In this document: in pieces, positions 1-7,901 of the stretch
Numbering within the stretch: the stretch's first letter is position 1
Layout of the letters: each line of letters opens with the position of its first letter
DNA from: an uncultured Methylotenera sp.
GTDB lineage: Bacteria > Pseudomonadota > Gammaproteobacteria > Burkholderiales > Methylophilaceae
Direction of reading: 5' to 3'
DNA length: 12,139 nucleotides
Assembly (NCBI GenBank): GCA_937957775.1
Contig: CALFXV010000118.1
Coordinates: 1-12,139 of the forward strand
Notes under the pieces: model-generated
Seen by the model: only the letters and a program-made list of their open reading frames with translations
Told to the model about the DNA's origin: nothing
Database searches by the model: none
Program-made: the position numbers and the translations under genes

Positions 1-790
1 CATTTGCAATCATGGCATTGGCTTTTTTGTTGGTGGCTGGCTGCCAATTAGCCGGCTGCCAACCGCTGGGCGGCACGCGGTAACCCAATGCGCCCCACAG
101 CATAAAAACAAAGTAAATGCCGGCCAAGGCAACAAAGGTTTGCCACACGCCAACGCTGCCATCCGCGGCAAAATACGCCATCAATTTGGTCGCTAAGGGC
201 GAGCCTATCATGGCACCGCCGCCAAAGCCCATGATGGCCATGCCGGTTGCCATGCCGCGTCTATCCGGGAACCATTTAATCAAGGTTGAGACCGGCGAAA
301 TGTAGCCCAGACCTAAGCCTATGCCGCCTATCACCCCGCTGCCTAGCCACATCAACCACAGTTGGTGCAGGTAGATGCCGTAAGCCGAAATCAGCAAACC
401 GCCGCACCATAACAGCATGGATACCAAACCCGCTTTACGTGGTCCGGCCCGTTCTAACCACCCGCCCCATAGCGCAGCCGAGCAACCAAGCAAGACAAAG
501 AACAAAGTAAACATCCAGCCCAAATCAAACTGCGTCCAATTGCAATCGGTAGCAAACAAAGCCTTAGCCGTGCCAGCTAATTTATCCGCGAAAGTGGCCG
601 CACCAGCAGCACAAGCGGCAACCGGCGCACCATCCGCGCCTTTTAAGGCGCTGCCCAATGGCTTCCAAAACACACTAAAACCATAACCCATGCCTATGGA
701 TAAATGTACCGCTAAGGCGGCAGGCGGCACCAACCAGCGATTAAAATCGGCTTTGGCTATGGTGTTTTCTTTGGATAAAAAATTGGCCAT
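1..790 (-). CDS. OFA-family MFS transporter, N-terminal half (partial at window edge)
   Basis: This is an inner-membrane carrier of the major facilitator superfamily. It resembles the oxalate:formate antiporter (OFA) family, whose members move small carboxylates such as oxalate, formate, lactate or pyruvate. I translated 263 codons from the ATG at 788-790 leftward to the window edge. Six hydrophobic spans are visible, near residues 19-42, 90-110, 118-138, 144-170, 178-205 and 217-236. A motif-A-like loop (GGWLERAGPRKAG) follows span 2, and an OFA-like stretch (WFPDRRGMATG, then GFGGGA) lies around residues 173-192. GYRVPPSGW follows span 6. The first periplasmic loop is long (about residues 43-89) and has two cysteines, C60 and C83, that could form a disulfide. 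A ribosome site AGAGGA lies 4 nt before the ATG. The gene is divergent from phoB. Family assignment is firm; the substrate is unknown. Confidence 0.85.
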   Translation of the reverse strand, partial: MANFLSKENTIAKADFNRWLVPPAALAVHLSIGMGYGFSVFWKPLGSALKGADGAPVAACAAGAATFADKLAGTAKALFATDCNWTQFDLGWMFTLFFVLLGCSAALWGGWLERAGPRKAGLVSMLLWCGGLLISAYGIYLHQLWLMWLGSGVIGGIGLGLGYISPVSTLIKWFPDRRGMATGMAIMGFGGGAMIGSPLATKLMAYFAADGSVGVWQTFVALAGIYFVFMLWGALGYRVPPSGWQPANWQPATNKKANAMIAN

Positions 791-829
791 ACAGTCCTCT
801 TCATTTATTTTTATATTTTTCAAAAACAG

Positions 830-846
830 CACTATGTAACATAGTG
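830..846. promoter_or_regulatory. 17-bp perfect palindrome, candidate operator of the MFS gene
   Basis: CACTATG and CATAGTG form a perfect 7-bp inverted repeat around the 3-nt centre TAA. It overlaps a direct repeat of TGTAACA at 835-841 and 845-851. It lies 40-56 bp before the MFS start. On the minus strand a TATAAA-like -10 lies just downstream of it, close to the MFS ribosome site. This geometry suits a repressor or activator site, but the protein that binds it cannot be named. Symmetry is seen directly; function is inferred. Confidence 0.45.
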
Positions 847-867
847 TAACAAATACGCCAGCATATC

Positions 868-894
868 AAAAAAATTGCCCATTTAATTGGGCAA
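868..894 (-). terminator. Leftward rho-independent terminator
   Basis: On the minus strand the sequence is TTGCCCA, a 6-nt loop (ATTAAA), TGGGCAA, and then seven T residues (868-874). This is a 7-bp stem followed directly by a T tract, the classic intrinsic terminator form. On the plus strand no T run follows, so it points left only. It sits between the phoB regulatory region and the MFS gene. It could stop antisense transcription from phoB or attenuate a long MFS leader. Confidence 0.65.
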
Positions 895-905
895 GCATTT
901 AATAT

Positions 906-934
906 CTGTCATAAATAGTTCATATATAAGTCAT
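906..934 (+). promoter_or_regulatory. Pho box array upstream of phoB
   Basis: Three heptamers sit at exact 11-bp steps: CTGTCAT (906), AGTTCAT (917) and AAGTCAT (928), separated by AT-rich 4-nt spacers AAAT and ATAT. The known PhoB site is CTGTCAT repeated at 11 bp with such spacers. The first heptamer matches perfectly and the others partly (4/7 and 5/7). A further ATGTCAT at 942-948 is out of phase. A weak -10 (AATACT, 950-955) follows. The array lies 57-85 bp before the phoB start, which suggests PhoB autoregulation. Confidence 0.75.
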
Positions 935-990
935 AAACTGGATGTCATGAATACTAGCCTAAACCACCATAAGTTAGCTAAGGATGCACT

Positions 991-1683
991 ATGCCAGCCA
1001 ATATATTAGTCGTAGAAGACGAACCGGCCATACAAGAATTGCTTGCGCTCAACATTACCCAAGCTGGGCACAATGCCATACGCGCACTCAGTGTTGAAAT
1101 TGCGCAAAATTTAATGCGTGAAACCATACCAGACTTAATATTACTGGACTGGATGTTACCCGGCATGAACGGTCTGGATTTTGCGCGTCAATTAAAATCC
1201 GACCCGCAAACAAAATCCATCCCCATCATCATGCTCACCGCCAGAGGTGACGAGTACGATAAGGTACGAGGCCTAGAAGTGGGTGCGGATGATTACGTCA
1301 CCAAGCCATTTAGCCCACGTGAATTGAACGCCAGGATAAAAGCCGTGCTGCGCCGCCGCGCCCCACAAATGACCGACGACCCAATAGAAATAAGTGGCTT
1401 GCATTTAGACCCATCCACCCACCGGGTCAGCGGCAATCAAAAGAATATCGATTTAGGCCCAACCGAATTCAGGTTGCTGCATTTCTTTATGACCAATGCC
1501 GAACGCGTGCATACCCGCAGCCAACTCTTGGATAAAGTCTGGGGGGATCGCGTGTTTGTTGAAGACCGTACCGTGGACGTACACATAAGGCGCTTACGCA
1601 ATGCCCTGGCCGTATCCGGCCACGAAGACCTAATCCAAACGGTGCGTGGCGCCGGCTACCGTTTTTCCATCAATCACGACTAA
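991..1683 (+). CDS. phoB: Phosphate regulon response regulator PhoB
   Basis: This is an OmpR/PhoB-type cytoplasmic transcription factor of 230 residues. When phosphorylated by PhoR it binds Pho boxes and activates phosphate-starvation genes. The receiver domain (about residues 1-120) has the acidic pair E9/D10, the phospho-acceptor D53 (in LILLDWMLPG), T83 and K105 (in YVTKPF). These are the same positions as in E. coli PhoB. A winged-helix DNA-binding domain follows (about 130-228), with TEFRLL, the recognition-helix region RTVDVHIRRLR, and the wing VRGAGYRF. The start has a clear AAGGA ribosome site at 980-984, 6 nt upstream. A Pho box array lies upstream and phoR lies 101 bp downstream. 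Identification as PhoB rather than another OmpR-type regulator rests on the motifs, the PhoR partner and the Pho boxes. Confidence 0.93.
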   Translation: MPANILVVEDEPAIQELLALNITQAGHNAIRALSVEIAQNLMRETIPDLILLDWMLPGMNGLDFARQLKSDPQTKSIPIIMLTARGDEYDKVRGLEVGADDYVTKPFSPRELNARIKAVLRRRAPQMTDDPIEISGLHLDPSTHRVSGNQKNIDLGPTEFRLLHFFMTNAERVHTRSQLLDKVWGDRVFVEDRTVDVHIRRLRNALAVSGHEDLIQTVRGAGYRFSINHD

Positions 1684-1691
1684 TTTATCCC

Positions 1692-1716
1692 CGGCCCGCT
1701 TGCAGCCAGCGGGCCG
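1692..1716 (+). terminator. Hairpin in the phoB-phoR gap, possible attenuator
   Basis: CGGCCCGCT and AGCGGGCCG form a perfect 9-bp GC-rich stem with a 7-nt loop (TGCAGCC), starting 8 nt after the phoB stop codon. A T5 run begins only 8 nt after the stem (1725-1729), so this is not a textbook terminator. It may be a partial terminator lowering phoR transcript relative to phoB, or an mRNA 3' stabiliser. Confidence 0.5.
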
Positions 1717-1748
1717 ATAAAACATTTTTCGCCGCTGCATTTCCTCGC

Positions 1749-1754
1749 TATAAT
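1749..1754 (+). promoter_or_regulatory. Perfect TATAAT before phoR, possible internal promoter -10
   Basis: TATAAT lies 30 bp before the phoR start codon. At 18-bp spacing the -35 region would be TTTTTC (1725-1730), a poor match, and there is no TG extension. A start near 1761 would give a leader of about 24 nt. Together with the hairpin upstream it could give phoR its own low-level expression. Evidence is one hexamer only. Confidence 0.35.
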
Positions 1755-1784
1755 CGCTTAAGTCTATTTACTGAAAAACCACCT

Positions 1785-3113
1785 GTGCAAAATATTAGTA
1801 GGAAAGCCGGCTCATTTATATTTGCACTGTTACTAATCAGCCTATTTGTTTGGCTGTTCAGCAGTGCCATCACGGCTTTATTGGTCTTTTCTAGCGGCTT
1901 ACTGCTCTACCTGGCCAACCACATATTTTGGCTCAACCAACTGCAAACCTGGTTTAAAAAACCCGACTTAAAAAGCATACCCGATGGTTTTGGCTTATGG
2001 GAAGGCTTATTCAATCTATTACTCAAGTACGAACGCACTAACAAGTACAACCAAACCCAACTCAACGCCGCCTTAGAACGCTTTAATTTGGCTACCAGCG
2101 CCATGCCAGACGGATTGGTTATCTTAGGTGCCAGTAATGAAATTGAGTGGTGTACTGCCAATGCTGAAAAACAATTGGGCCTGGATTTAAACACCGATAA
2201 AAACCTACCAGTGGTCAATTTAATTCGTGACAGCGGCTTTATTGCTTATTTGTACAACGAAAAATACGACGAGCCATTCAAACTCAAATCATGGCGCAAT
2301 CCTGAAGTGGTGCTGGATATCCAACTCATAGCCATGGCCAATAATCAAAAATTATTAATCAGTCGTGACATGACCCAACTGGAAAAAGTCGACGTCATGC
2401 GTCGGGATTTTATTGCCAACGTCTCACACGAATTGCGCACGCCACTGACAGTGGTGGGCGGCTTTTTAGAAACCCTAGGTGACATGGAAGGAGCGGTTCC
2501 GCCAAGCTTGCAAGGCTACTTTGCCATGATGGAAGAACAAACCGTGCGCATGCGCCGCATCATAGAAGATTTGCTAACCTTATCCACCATAGAGAGCAAC
2601 ACCGGCAGCCCAGACAACAGTGAAATCGACATGGCCAGCTTATTGAAAGCCGTGCAGAACGATGCCATAGGCTTAAGCCAAGGCCTCAACAAAGCCAGCC
2701 ATCGCATCTTGCTTGAAGCCGACACAACACTTAACATAAAAGGCTCCATAGACGAATTACGCAGTGTATTTAGCAATTTGGTCAGCAACGCCATACGCTA
2801 CACGCCGGTCGATCCGGTTAAAGGCCACGGTGACATTTCCATCACATGGCAAATGCAAAACAAACAACCGGTGTTTGCCGTGCGTGATACCGGCATAGGC
2901 ATAGAGCCGCAGCACATAGAACGTCTGACCGAACGCTTTTACCGGGTAGACAAAAGTCGTAGCCGCGAAACCGGCGGCACCGGCTTGGGCCTATCTATAG
3001 TCAAGCACATCCTGATACGCCATCAAGCCAAATTGGACATCAGCAGCGAGTTTGGCAAGGGCAGCACCTTTAGCGTCATTTTCCCTAAATCCCGCGCGGT
3101 GCAAAAAACGTGA
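1785..3113 (+). CDS. phoR: Phosphate regulon sensor histidine kinase PhoR
   Basis: This is an inner-membrane histidine kinase of 442 residues, the usual PhoR size. It phosphorylates PhoB when phosphate is scarce. Two adjacent hydrophobic spans (about residues 11-29 and 31-50) have almost no periplasmic loop, as in PhoR, which senses through the Pst/PhoU complex rather than a periplasmic domain. A PAS-like region follows (about 98-200). The H box FIANVSHELRTPL carries H215. The N box (NLVSNAIRYTP) has N331 and N335, G1 is DTGIGI (368-373), the F box is FYRVDK (385-390) and G2 is GGTGLGLS (397-404). All catalytic boxes are intact. The start is a GTG with no convincing ribosome site, so expression is probably weak; the membrane spans begin right after it, so a later start would cost the anchor. 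The stop overlaps the start of the next gene. Confidence 0.92.
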   Translation: MQNISRKAGSFIFALLLISLFVWLFSSAITALLVFSSGLLLYLANHIFWLNQLQTWFKKPDLKSIPDGFGLWEGLFNLLLKYERTNKYNQTQLNAALERFNLATSAMPDGLVILGASNEIEWCTANAEKQLGLDLNTDKNLPVVNLIRDSGFIAYLYNEKYDEPFKLKSWRNPEVVLDIQLIAMANNQKLLISRDMTQLEKVDVMRRDFIANVSHELRTPLTVVGGFLETLGDMEGAVPPSLQGYFAMMEEQTVRMRRIIEDLLTLSTIESNTGSPDNSEIDMASLLKAVQNDAIGLSQGLNKASHRILLEADTTLNIKGSIDELRSVFSNLVSNAIRYTPVDPVKGHGDISITWQMQNKQPVFAVRDTGIGIEPQHIERLTERFYRVDKSRSRETGGTGLGLSIVKHILIRHQAKLDISSEFGKGSTFSVIFPKSRAVQKT

Positions 3114-3847
3114 CCTTGCGTCTGGGCCGAATCGTACTTGTAGGATGCATACTGGCCGAACTGAGTGCTTGCACGCTCAATAGCCCAGTCGACCGTAAAG
3201 CCATACCTGAACGCAGCGACCGCAGTTCTGGCAGCCAGTTAGCTAAAACGGATTTTGATCGCATGGCGGATGTGGAAATATCGGAAAACATCCAAAGCCT
3301 GCGCACCTTGATGATTAAGCTGTATAAACGTAACCCGCACGAATTGGCAAAAAGCACCTCGGACAATGCGGAAAAAATGGCGACTTGGGTGATAGACGGT
3401 GAGCAACAGCACCATTACCAATTCAAAGAAATAGACAACAAACAAGGTACGGACGCTATCTTTTTGGCTTTCCAACCTGATTACGCTGGCGACCGCGTTT
3501 TGCCTTTCATCGTTGGCCTACAGACCATGCTCTTGCAAGCGCACGGTGGCAAACGCGACTTTTACATGAACGACACACTCAACCCACAGTTTATTTACAA
3601 CGTTGCCCGCAACATCGAAATCGCTGCTTGGAAATTGGCTAATGCCAAAGACGAAAAAGGCAAACTTTATTTATTAAGCAATGAGATCAACGACAAGGAC
3701 AAAAACCTAAGTTTCGAGCGCGAGTTTGGCAAGATGATAGGCCGCACGGATTTGTATGCCGTGGCCCTATCGGAAAAATCCGAACGCATGATATCGCGCG
3801 TCATGCAAAATTTAGCCACGGCAATATTTCTGCCCTTCCTGCCTTAA
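3110..3847 (+). CDS. Lipoprotein of unknown function, coupled to phoR
   Basis: I do not recognise the family of this 245-residue protein. The N-terminus is a lipoprotein signal: short charged start, hydrophobic stretch (VLVGCILAELSA) and lipobox LSAC with the modified cysteine at C21. Residue 22 is Thr, not Asp, so it lacks the usual inner-membrane retention signal and is probably sorted to the outer membrane. The mature part is soluble, mixed alpha/beta in composition, with charged helical stretches near residues 55-85 and 185-210 and no enzyme motif I can name. The start is GTG in the tetranucleotide GTGA, where TGA is the phoR stop, so translation is probably coupled to phoR. A TTG at 3116 is an alternative start. 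It is convergent with the oxidoreductase, with 16 bp between stops. A role connected with phosphate sensing is suggested only by position. Confidence 0.8.
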   Translation: MTLRLGRIVLVGCILAELSACTLNSPVDRKAIPERSDRSSGSQLAKTDFDRMADVEISENIQSLRTLMIKLYKRNPHELAKSTSDNAEKMATWVIDGEQQHHYQFKEIDNKQGTDAIFLAFQPDYAGDRVLPFIVGLQTMLLQAHGGKRDFYMNDTLNPQFIYNVARNIEIAAWKLANAKDEKGKLYLLSNEINDKDKNLSFEREFGKMIGRTDLYAVALSEKSERMISRVMQNLATAIFLPFLP

Positions 3848-3866
3848 GCTAAGGCGGCCAGCCTTA
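3841..3866. terminator. Overlapping hairpins between convergent genes
   Basis: GCCTTA (3841-3846), TAAGGC (3850-3855) and GCCTTA (3861-3866) allow two mutually exclusive 6-bp hairpins, with loops of 3 and 5 nt. They cover both convergent stop codons. No T run follows in either direction, so this is at best a weak bidirectional terminator or an mRNA end structure. Confidence 0.35.
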
Positions 3867-6800
3867 AAGCAATACTTTTTCTATGCCGCCTTGGTTAACT
3901 TTCGCCACATACTCTTGCATCCAATCCGGCCCTAGCAAATGCTTGGCCATCTCCACCACGATGTAATCGGCTTCTATGCCGGTGTCCTCACCGTAACGAG
4001 ATAAACCCTGCAAGCAACTTGGGCAAGAAGTCAGAATTTTGACTTTTTGCTCAGGCGCACCCACGGTCAAGCCCAGCTTGCCCATGCCTTTTTCCAACTC
4101 CTCTTGCTTACGCATTTTGACTTGGGTAGCGATGTCTGGTCTAGCCACGGCAAAGGTGCCGCTCTCACCACAGCAACGGTCATTCAAGGCCACGTCCGTG
4201 CCCATTAAGGCATTCGTCACTTCCAATGGCTTATAGGTTTTCATTGGCGTGTGGCAGGGGTCGTGGTACATGTACTTGGTGCCGGTAATGCCGGTTAATT
4301 TCAGGTCTTTCTCCATCAAATACTCGTGGATGTCCAATAAGCGGCAACCAGGGAATATGCTTTCAAACTGGTATTTTTGCAATTGGTCCATGCAGGTACC
4401 GCAGGACACGATCACGGTTTTGATGTCCAAGTAATTAAGCGTGTTGGCTAAGCGGTGGAATAACACCCGGTTTTCCGTGGTGATGGCTTGGCCTTTATCG
4501 TGATTGCCGCTGGCGGTTTGCGGGTAACCGCAACACAAATAACCGGGTGGCAACACGGTGATGGCACCGACTTCGTACAACATCGCTTGGGTAGCCAAAC
4601 CGACGTTGGAGAACAAGCGCTCGGAACCGCAGCCCGGGAAATAGAACACCGCTTCGGAGTCTTCGGTCACTTTGGCTGGGTTACGTATGACCGGTATCAT
4701 GCGGTCGTCTTCTATGCCCAGCAAGGCACGCGAGGTCTTAGTCGGCATTTTTTTAGGCATGGGCCGGTTGATAAAATGCACCACTTGCGCTTTTATTTCC
4801 GGCTTACCGACGGTGGCAGGCGGCCTGACTTTGTCTTTCAACAAATGGAATTTTTTAGCCAAGCTGTGGGCAAAACTCTGCGCGCGGTAACCTATGGTCA
4901 CCATAAAGGTGCGCATCAATTTAATGGTAGCCGGGTCTTTGGCATTCAAAAATGCCATGCCCAATGCCGTGCCTGGATTAAATTGTTTTTTGCCTTGCTC
5001 ACGTAAGAAGTTACGCATGGCCACCGACACGTCACCGAAATCGATGTCGACCGGGCATGGGTTTAAACAGCGATGACATACCGTGCAATGGTCGGCCACG
5101 TCATTAAATTCATCAAAATGCTTGAGCGAGATGCCGCGCCGCGTTTGCTCTTCGTATAAAAAGGCTTCAATCAGCAAGGACGTGCCTAAAATCTTATTGC
5201 GTGGGCTATACAAGAGATTGGCGCGTGGCACGTGCGTGGTGCACACCGGTTTGCATTTACCGCAGCGTAAGCAATCGCTGATGGAATCGGCGATTTCACC
5301 GATAGCGGACTGCTCCATGATGATGGATTCTTGCTCCAGCAGACCAAAACTTGGCGTGTAGGCATTTTCCAAGCCGGAACCGGCCATCAACTTACCTTTA
5401 TTAAAATGGCCATTGGGGTCGACTTTTTGTTTGTAGGCGCCAAAAGCACTGATGGTTGAGTCTTCCAAAAACTCCATTTTGGTGATGCCTATGCCGTGCT
5501 CACCAGAGATAACGCCGTCTAAGCGTTTGGCCAAAGCCATTACGCGGGCCACCGCTTCATGGGCCACGCGCATCATTTGGTAGTCGTCCGAGTTAACCGG
5601 AATGTTGGTGTGCACGTTGCCGTCACCGGCATGCATGTGCAGGGCAATAAACACCCGTGATTTCAACACGCTTTTATGAATTTCATCGCAACGGTTTAGT
5701 ATTTTTTGGTATTCACGCCCAGCAAAAATGTCGGCCATGGGTCGTTTGATGTCGCGCTTCCATGAAATGCGCAAATCATACGATTGCACCGCACGGAAGA
5801 CGTTTTCGTATTGATTAAGCGTGTCGCCTAAACTGCCCAGCGCGCTAACGGGCTGGTCTAAACTTTGCAATATTAAGCGCCAATGAGCACGCAATTCACG
5901 CAACAACTGCAAGGCGATGCCTTGTTTAGCCAAGACCATCTGGCCATCGGCATTGCCGTCTTCATCGGCCTGCAAAGGCAAATCGCCTTGCATGAATTCT
6001 TCTAGCGCGTCGAGCAATTGCAATTTATTGTTAATCGATAATTCGATGTTAATGCGCTCTATGCCATCCGAGTAATCGCCCAAACGCGGCAAGGGAATCA
6101 CCACGTCTTCGTTAATCTTGAAGGCATTGGTGTGCTTGGCAATGGCAGCAGTGCGCGCCCTATCCAACCAGAATTTTTTGCGGGCTTCTGGTGACACGGC
6201 GACAAAGCCTTCACCGTTGCGTGCGTTACACAAACGCACGATGTGCGAGGCGGCTTCACCAACGGCGTTTTCATCGTCCGAAGCGATGTCGGCAATTAAG
6301 ACCATTTTTGGCCGTTGCTGACGGGCCGCTTTGGTCGCGTATCCCACCGCTTTGATGTAACGCTCGTCCATGTGCTCCAAACCGGCCATCAAGACCAAGG
6401 GGTCTTTTTTGGCGGTGGCATCCAGGTAATCTTTAATTTCCACGATGGCCAGCACCGCATTAGAGACGTTGCCGAAAAACTCCAAGGCCACCGTGCGCAC
6501 GTGTTTAGGCATGCGATGCAAGATGAAAGTCGCGCTGGTAATTAAGCCATCGCAGCCTTCTTTTTGTATACCAGGCAAACCGGATAAGAATTTATCGGTC
6601 ACGTCTTTACCCAAGCCGGTTTTACGGAAACTAGGGCCGGCAATTTCCAGTATTTCTGGCTCGCCTAACAAAGTCTTCATGTCTTCTGCGTAACGGCTGA
6701 CTTTAAATCGCGCCACCGCCACATCGTGTATCTTGCCCAAATTGTGGTCTAAACGCTGCACTTCCATCCACTGCGCGTCCGGCGTGACCATGCGCCATGA

Positions 6801-7742
6801 AGCCAAGTTATCCAAGGCCGTGCCCCATAACACGGCTTTTTTACCGCCGGCGTTCACCGCCACGTTACCGCCTATGCAACTGGCATCGGCACTGGTTGGA
6901 TCACAAGCAAATTCAAGGCCGGCATCACTGGCCGCTTCCATGGCACGGCGCGTCACCACGCCGGCACCGCATTCTATGGTCGCGACTTGTCTAGCCACAC
7001 CCGGTAAGGTGCGCATTTGCACGCCGCCGTGTTGGTCTAATTTTTCGGTATTGATCACCGCTGACATGGGCGTCAATGGAATGGCGCCACCGGTGTAGCC
7101 GGTACCACCGCCGCGCGGAATCACGGTTAACCCTAATTCTATGCAAGCGCGCACCAAGGCGGCGATTTCTTTTTCCGTGTCTGGGTTCAACACCACAAAC
7201 GGGTATTCCACACGCCAGTCGGTGGCGTCGGTCACGTGCGACACGCGTGCCAAGCCATCAAACTGCACGTTGTCTTTACGGGTAATTTTGCTGAATTTGC
7301 TTAAGGCTTTTTTGCGCAAATCGTAGGTTTGGCGGAAGTCTTCGGCGAATTTAGCGATGGCTTTTTGCGCGGCTTGCACCATTTTTTGCACGCTGGCGTT
7401 AGCTTTGCCACCGGCATTGCGCTCTTCTATGGCAGCGATACGGTGCTTAAGCGCATCAATCAAGGCCTTGCGGCGCTTGGGGTTTTCCAGCAAATCGTCT
7501 TGCAAATACGGGTTGCGCGTCACCACCCACAAATCGCCCAAGACCTCAAACAGCATGCGCGCACTGCGTCCGGTTTTGCGCTGACTGCGTAAGTCGTTTA
7601 AGGTATCCCATATCTCTTCACCGAGAAAGCGTATGACGATTTCACGGTCAGAAAAAGACGTGTAGTTGTAGGGAATTTCACGTAAGCGTTGGTTTGCTTG
7701 CGGTTCGATTTGCTCAATATGGCTAGGTAGGGGTGCGTTCAT
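3864..7742 (-). CDS. Giant DUF3683-type FAD-linked oxidoreductase fused to 4Fe-4S and CCG domains
   Basis: This 1292-residue single-chain flavo-iron-sulfur dehydrogenase combines parts that are separate subunits in glycolate or D-lactate dehydrogenases (GlcD plus GlcF). The order is an N-terminal extension (about 1-165, probably DUF3683); a VAO-type FAD-binding domain (about 175-350) with [11 protein letters not shown] (209-219) and [10 protein letters not shown] (291-300); and an FAD-oxidase C-terminal domain with metal-site [10 protein letters not shown] (702-711) and GEHGIGITK (747-755). Two 4Fe-4S motifs follow (C824/C827/C830/C834 and C886/C889/C892/C896). Two cysteine-rich CCG domains close the chain, with GC 1037-1038, CCG 1070-1072, C1114/C1117, PCH 1162-1164, CCG 1190-1192 and C1240/C1243. 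Every cofactor motif looks intact. E. coli YdiJ, a D-2-hydroxyglutarate dehydrogenase, has a similar but shorter plan. A 2-hydroxyacid substrate with electrons passed to quinone is likely; which acid is unknown. The ribosome site is weak. Confidence 0.9.
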   Translation of the reverse strand: MNAPLPSHIEQIEPQANQRLREIPYNYTSFSDREIVIRFLGEEIWDTLNDLRSQRKTGRSARMLFEVLGDLWVVTRNPYLQDDLLENPKRRKALIDALKHRIAAIEERNAGGKANASVQKMVQAAQKAIAKFAEDFRQTYDLRKKALSKFSKITRKDNVQFDGLARVSHVTDATDWRVEYPFVVLNPDTEKEIAALVRACIELGLTVIPRGGGTGYTGGAIPLTPMSAVINTEKLDQHGGVQMRTLPGVARQVATIECGAGVVTRRAMEAASDAGLEFACDPTSADASCIGGNVAVNAGGKKAVLWGTALDNLASWRMVTPDAQWMEVQRLDHNLGKIHDVAVARFKVSRYAEDMKTLLGEPEILEIAGPSFRKTGLGKDVTDKFLSGLPGIQKEGCDGLITSATFILHRMPKHVRTVALEFFGNVSNAVLAIVEIKDYLDATAKKDPLVLMAGLEHMDERYIKAVGYATKAARQQRPKMVLIADIASDDENAVGEAASHIVRLCNARNGEGFVAVSPEARKKFWLDRARTAAIAKHTNAFKINEDVVIPLPRLGDYSDGIERINIELSINNKLQLLDALEEFMQGDLPLQADEDGNADGQMVLAKQGIALQLLRELRAHWRLILQSLDQPVSALGSLGDTLNQYENVFRAVQSYDLRISWKRDIKRPMADIFAGREYQKILNRCDEIHKSVLKSRVFIALHMHAGDGNVHTNIPVNSDDYQMMRVAHEAVARVMALAKRLDGVISGEHGIGITKMEFLEDSTISAFGAYKQKVDPNGHFNKGKLMAGSGLENAYTPSFGLLEQESIIMEQSAIGEIADSISDCLRCGKCKPVCTTHVPRANLLYSPRNKILGTSLLIEAFLYEEQTRRGISLKHFDEFNDVADHCTVCHRCLNPCPVDIDFGDVSVAMRNFLREQGKKQFNPGTALGMAFLNAKDPATIKLMRTFMVTIGYRAQSFAHSLAKKFHLLKDKVRPPATVGKPEIKAQVVHFINRPMPKKMPTKTSRALLGIEDDRMIPVIRNPAKVTEDSEAVFYFPGCGSERLFSNVGLATQAMLYEVGAITVLPPGYLCCGYPQTASGNHDKGQAITTENRVLFHRLANTLNYLDIKTVIVSCGTCMDQLQKYQFESIFPGCRLLDIHEYLMEKDLKLTGITGTKYMYHDPCHTPMKTYKPLEVTNALMGTDVALNDRCCGESGTFAVARPDIATQVKMRKQEELEKGMGKLGLTVGAPEQKVKILTSCPSCLQGLSRYGEDTGIEADYIVVEMAKHLLGPDWMQEYVAKVNQGGIEKVLL

Positions 7743-7779
7743 TGGCTTTTAGATAAATAGCTCGGCTATTAAAAAATGC

Positions 7780-7808
7780 ATTATAACATGTTGAATCACG
7801 GCAAATAA
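7780..7808 (-). promoter_or_regulatory. Extended -10 promoter of the FAD/Fe-S oxidoreductase
   Basis: On the minus strand TGTTATAAT (7777-7785 region, -10 hexamer at 7780-7785) is a perfect TATAAT preceded by the TGn extension. At 17 bp upstream lies TTATTT (7803-7808), a weak -35, as is common for extended -10 promoters. Transcription would start near 7773, leaving a leader of about 30 nt that contains the 6-bp hairpin AATAGC/GCTATT (7756-7770, loop 3). Confidence 0.6.
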
Positions 7809-7901
7809 GCGTAAGCGTTACATGGGTATTGGCCATTTATCGGCTTAGCTTCTCCCTGCATAGACAGGCCACATTAAATAAAAATCCGTTAGACTAAGCA
7901 T

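Noticed and set aside
286..686. Plus-strand open frames of 74 and 89 codons at the left end
   Set aside because: They are antisense to the transporter, which shows six membrane spans and OFA motifs on the minus strand.
4488..5006. A 172-codon open frame on the plus strand
   Set aside because: It lies antisense within the oxidoreductase, whose intact cofactor motifs show the minus strand is coding. Its product has no recognisable family pattern and the frame has no ribosome site.
1..7742. A carboxylate-use unit linking the OFA transporter with the FAD/Fe-S oxidoreductase
   Set aside because: The two genes are about 7 kb apart with phoBR between them and share no visible regulatory site, so a functional link is only speculation.
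7802..7821. TAAGCG tandem and GTAA/TTAC symmetry in the gap before the thioredoxin-like gene
   Set aside because: The repeats are too short and imperfect to separate from chance, and part coincides with the -35 region of the oxidoreductase promoter.
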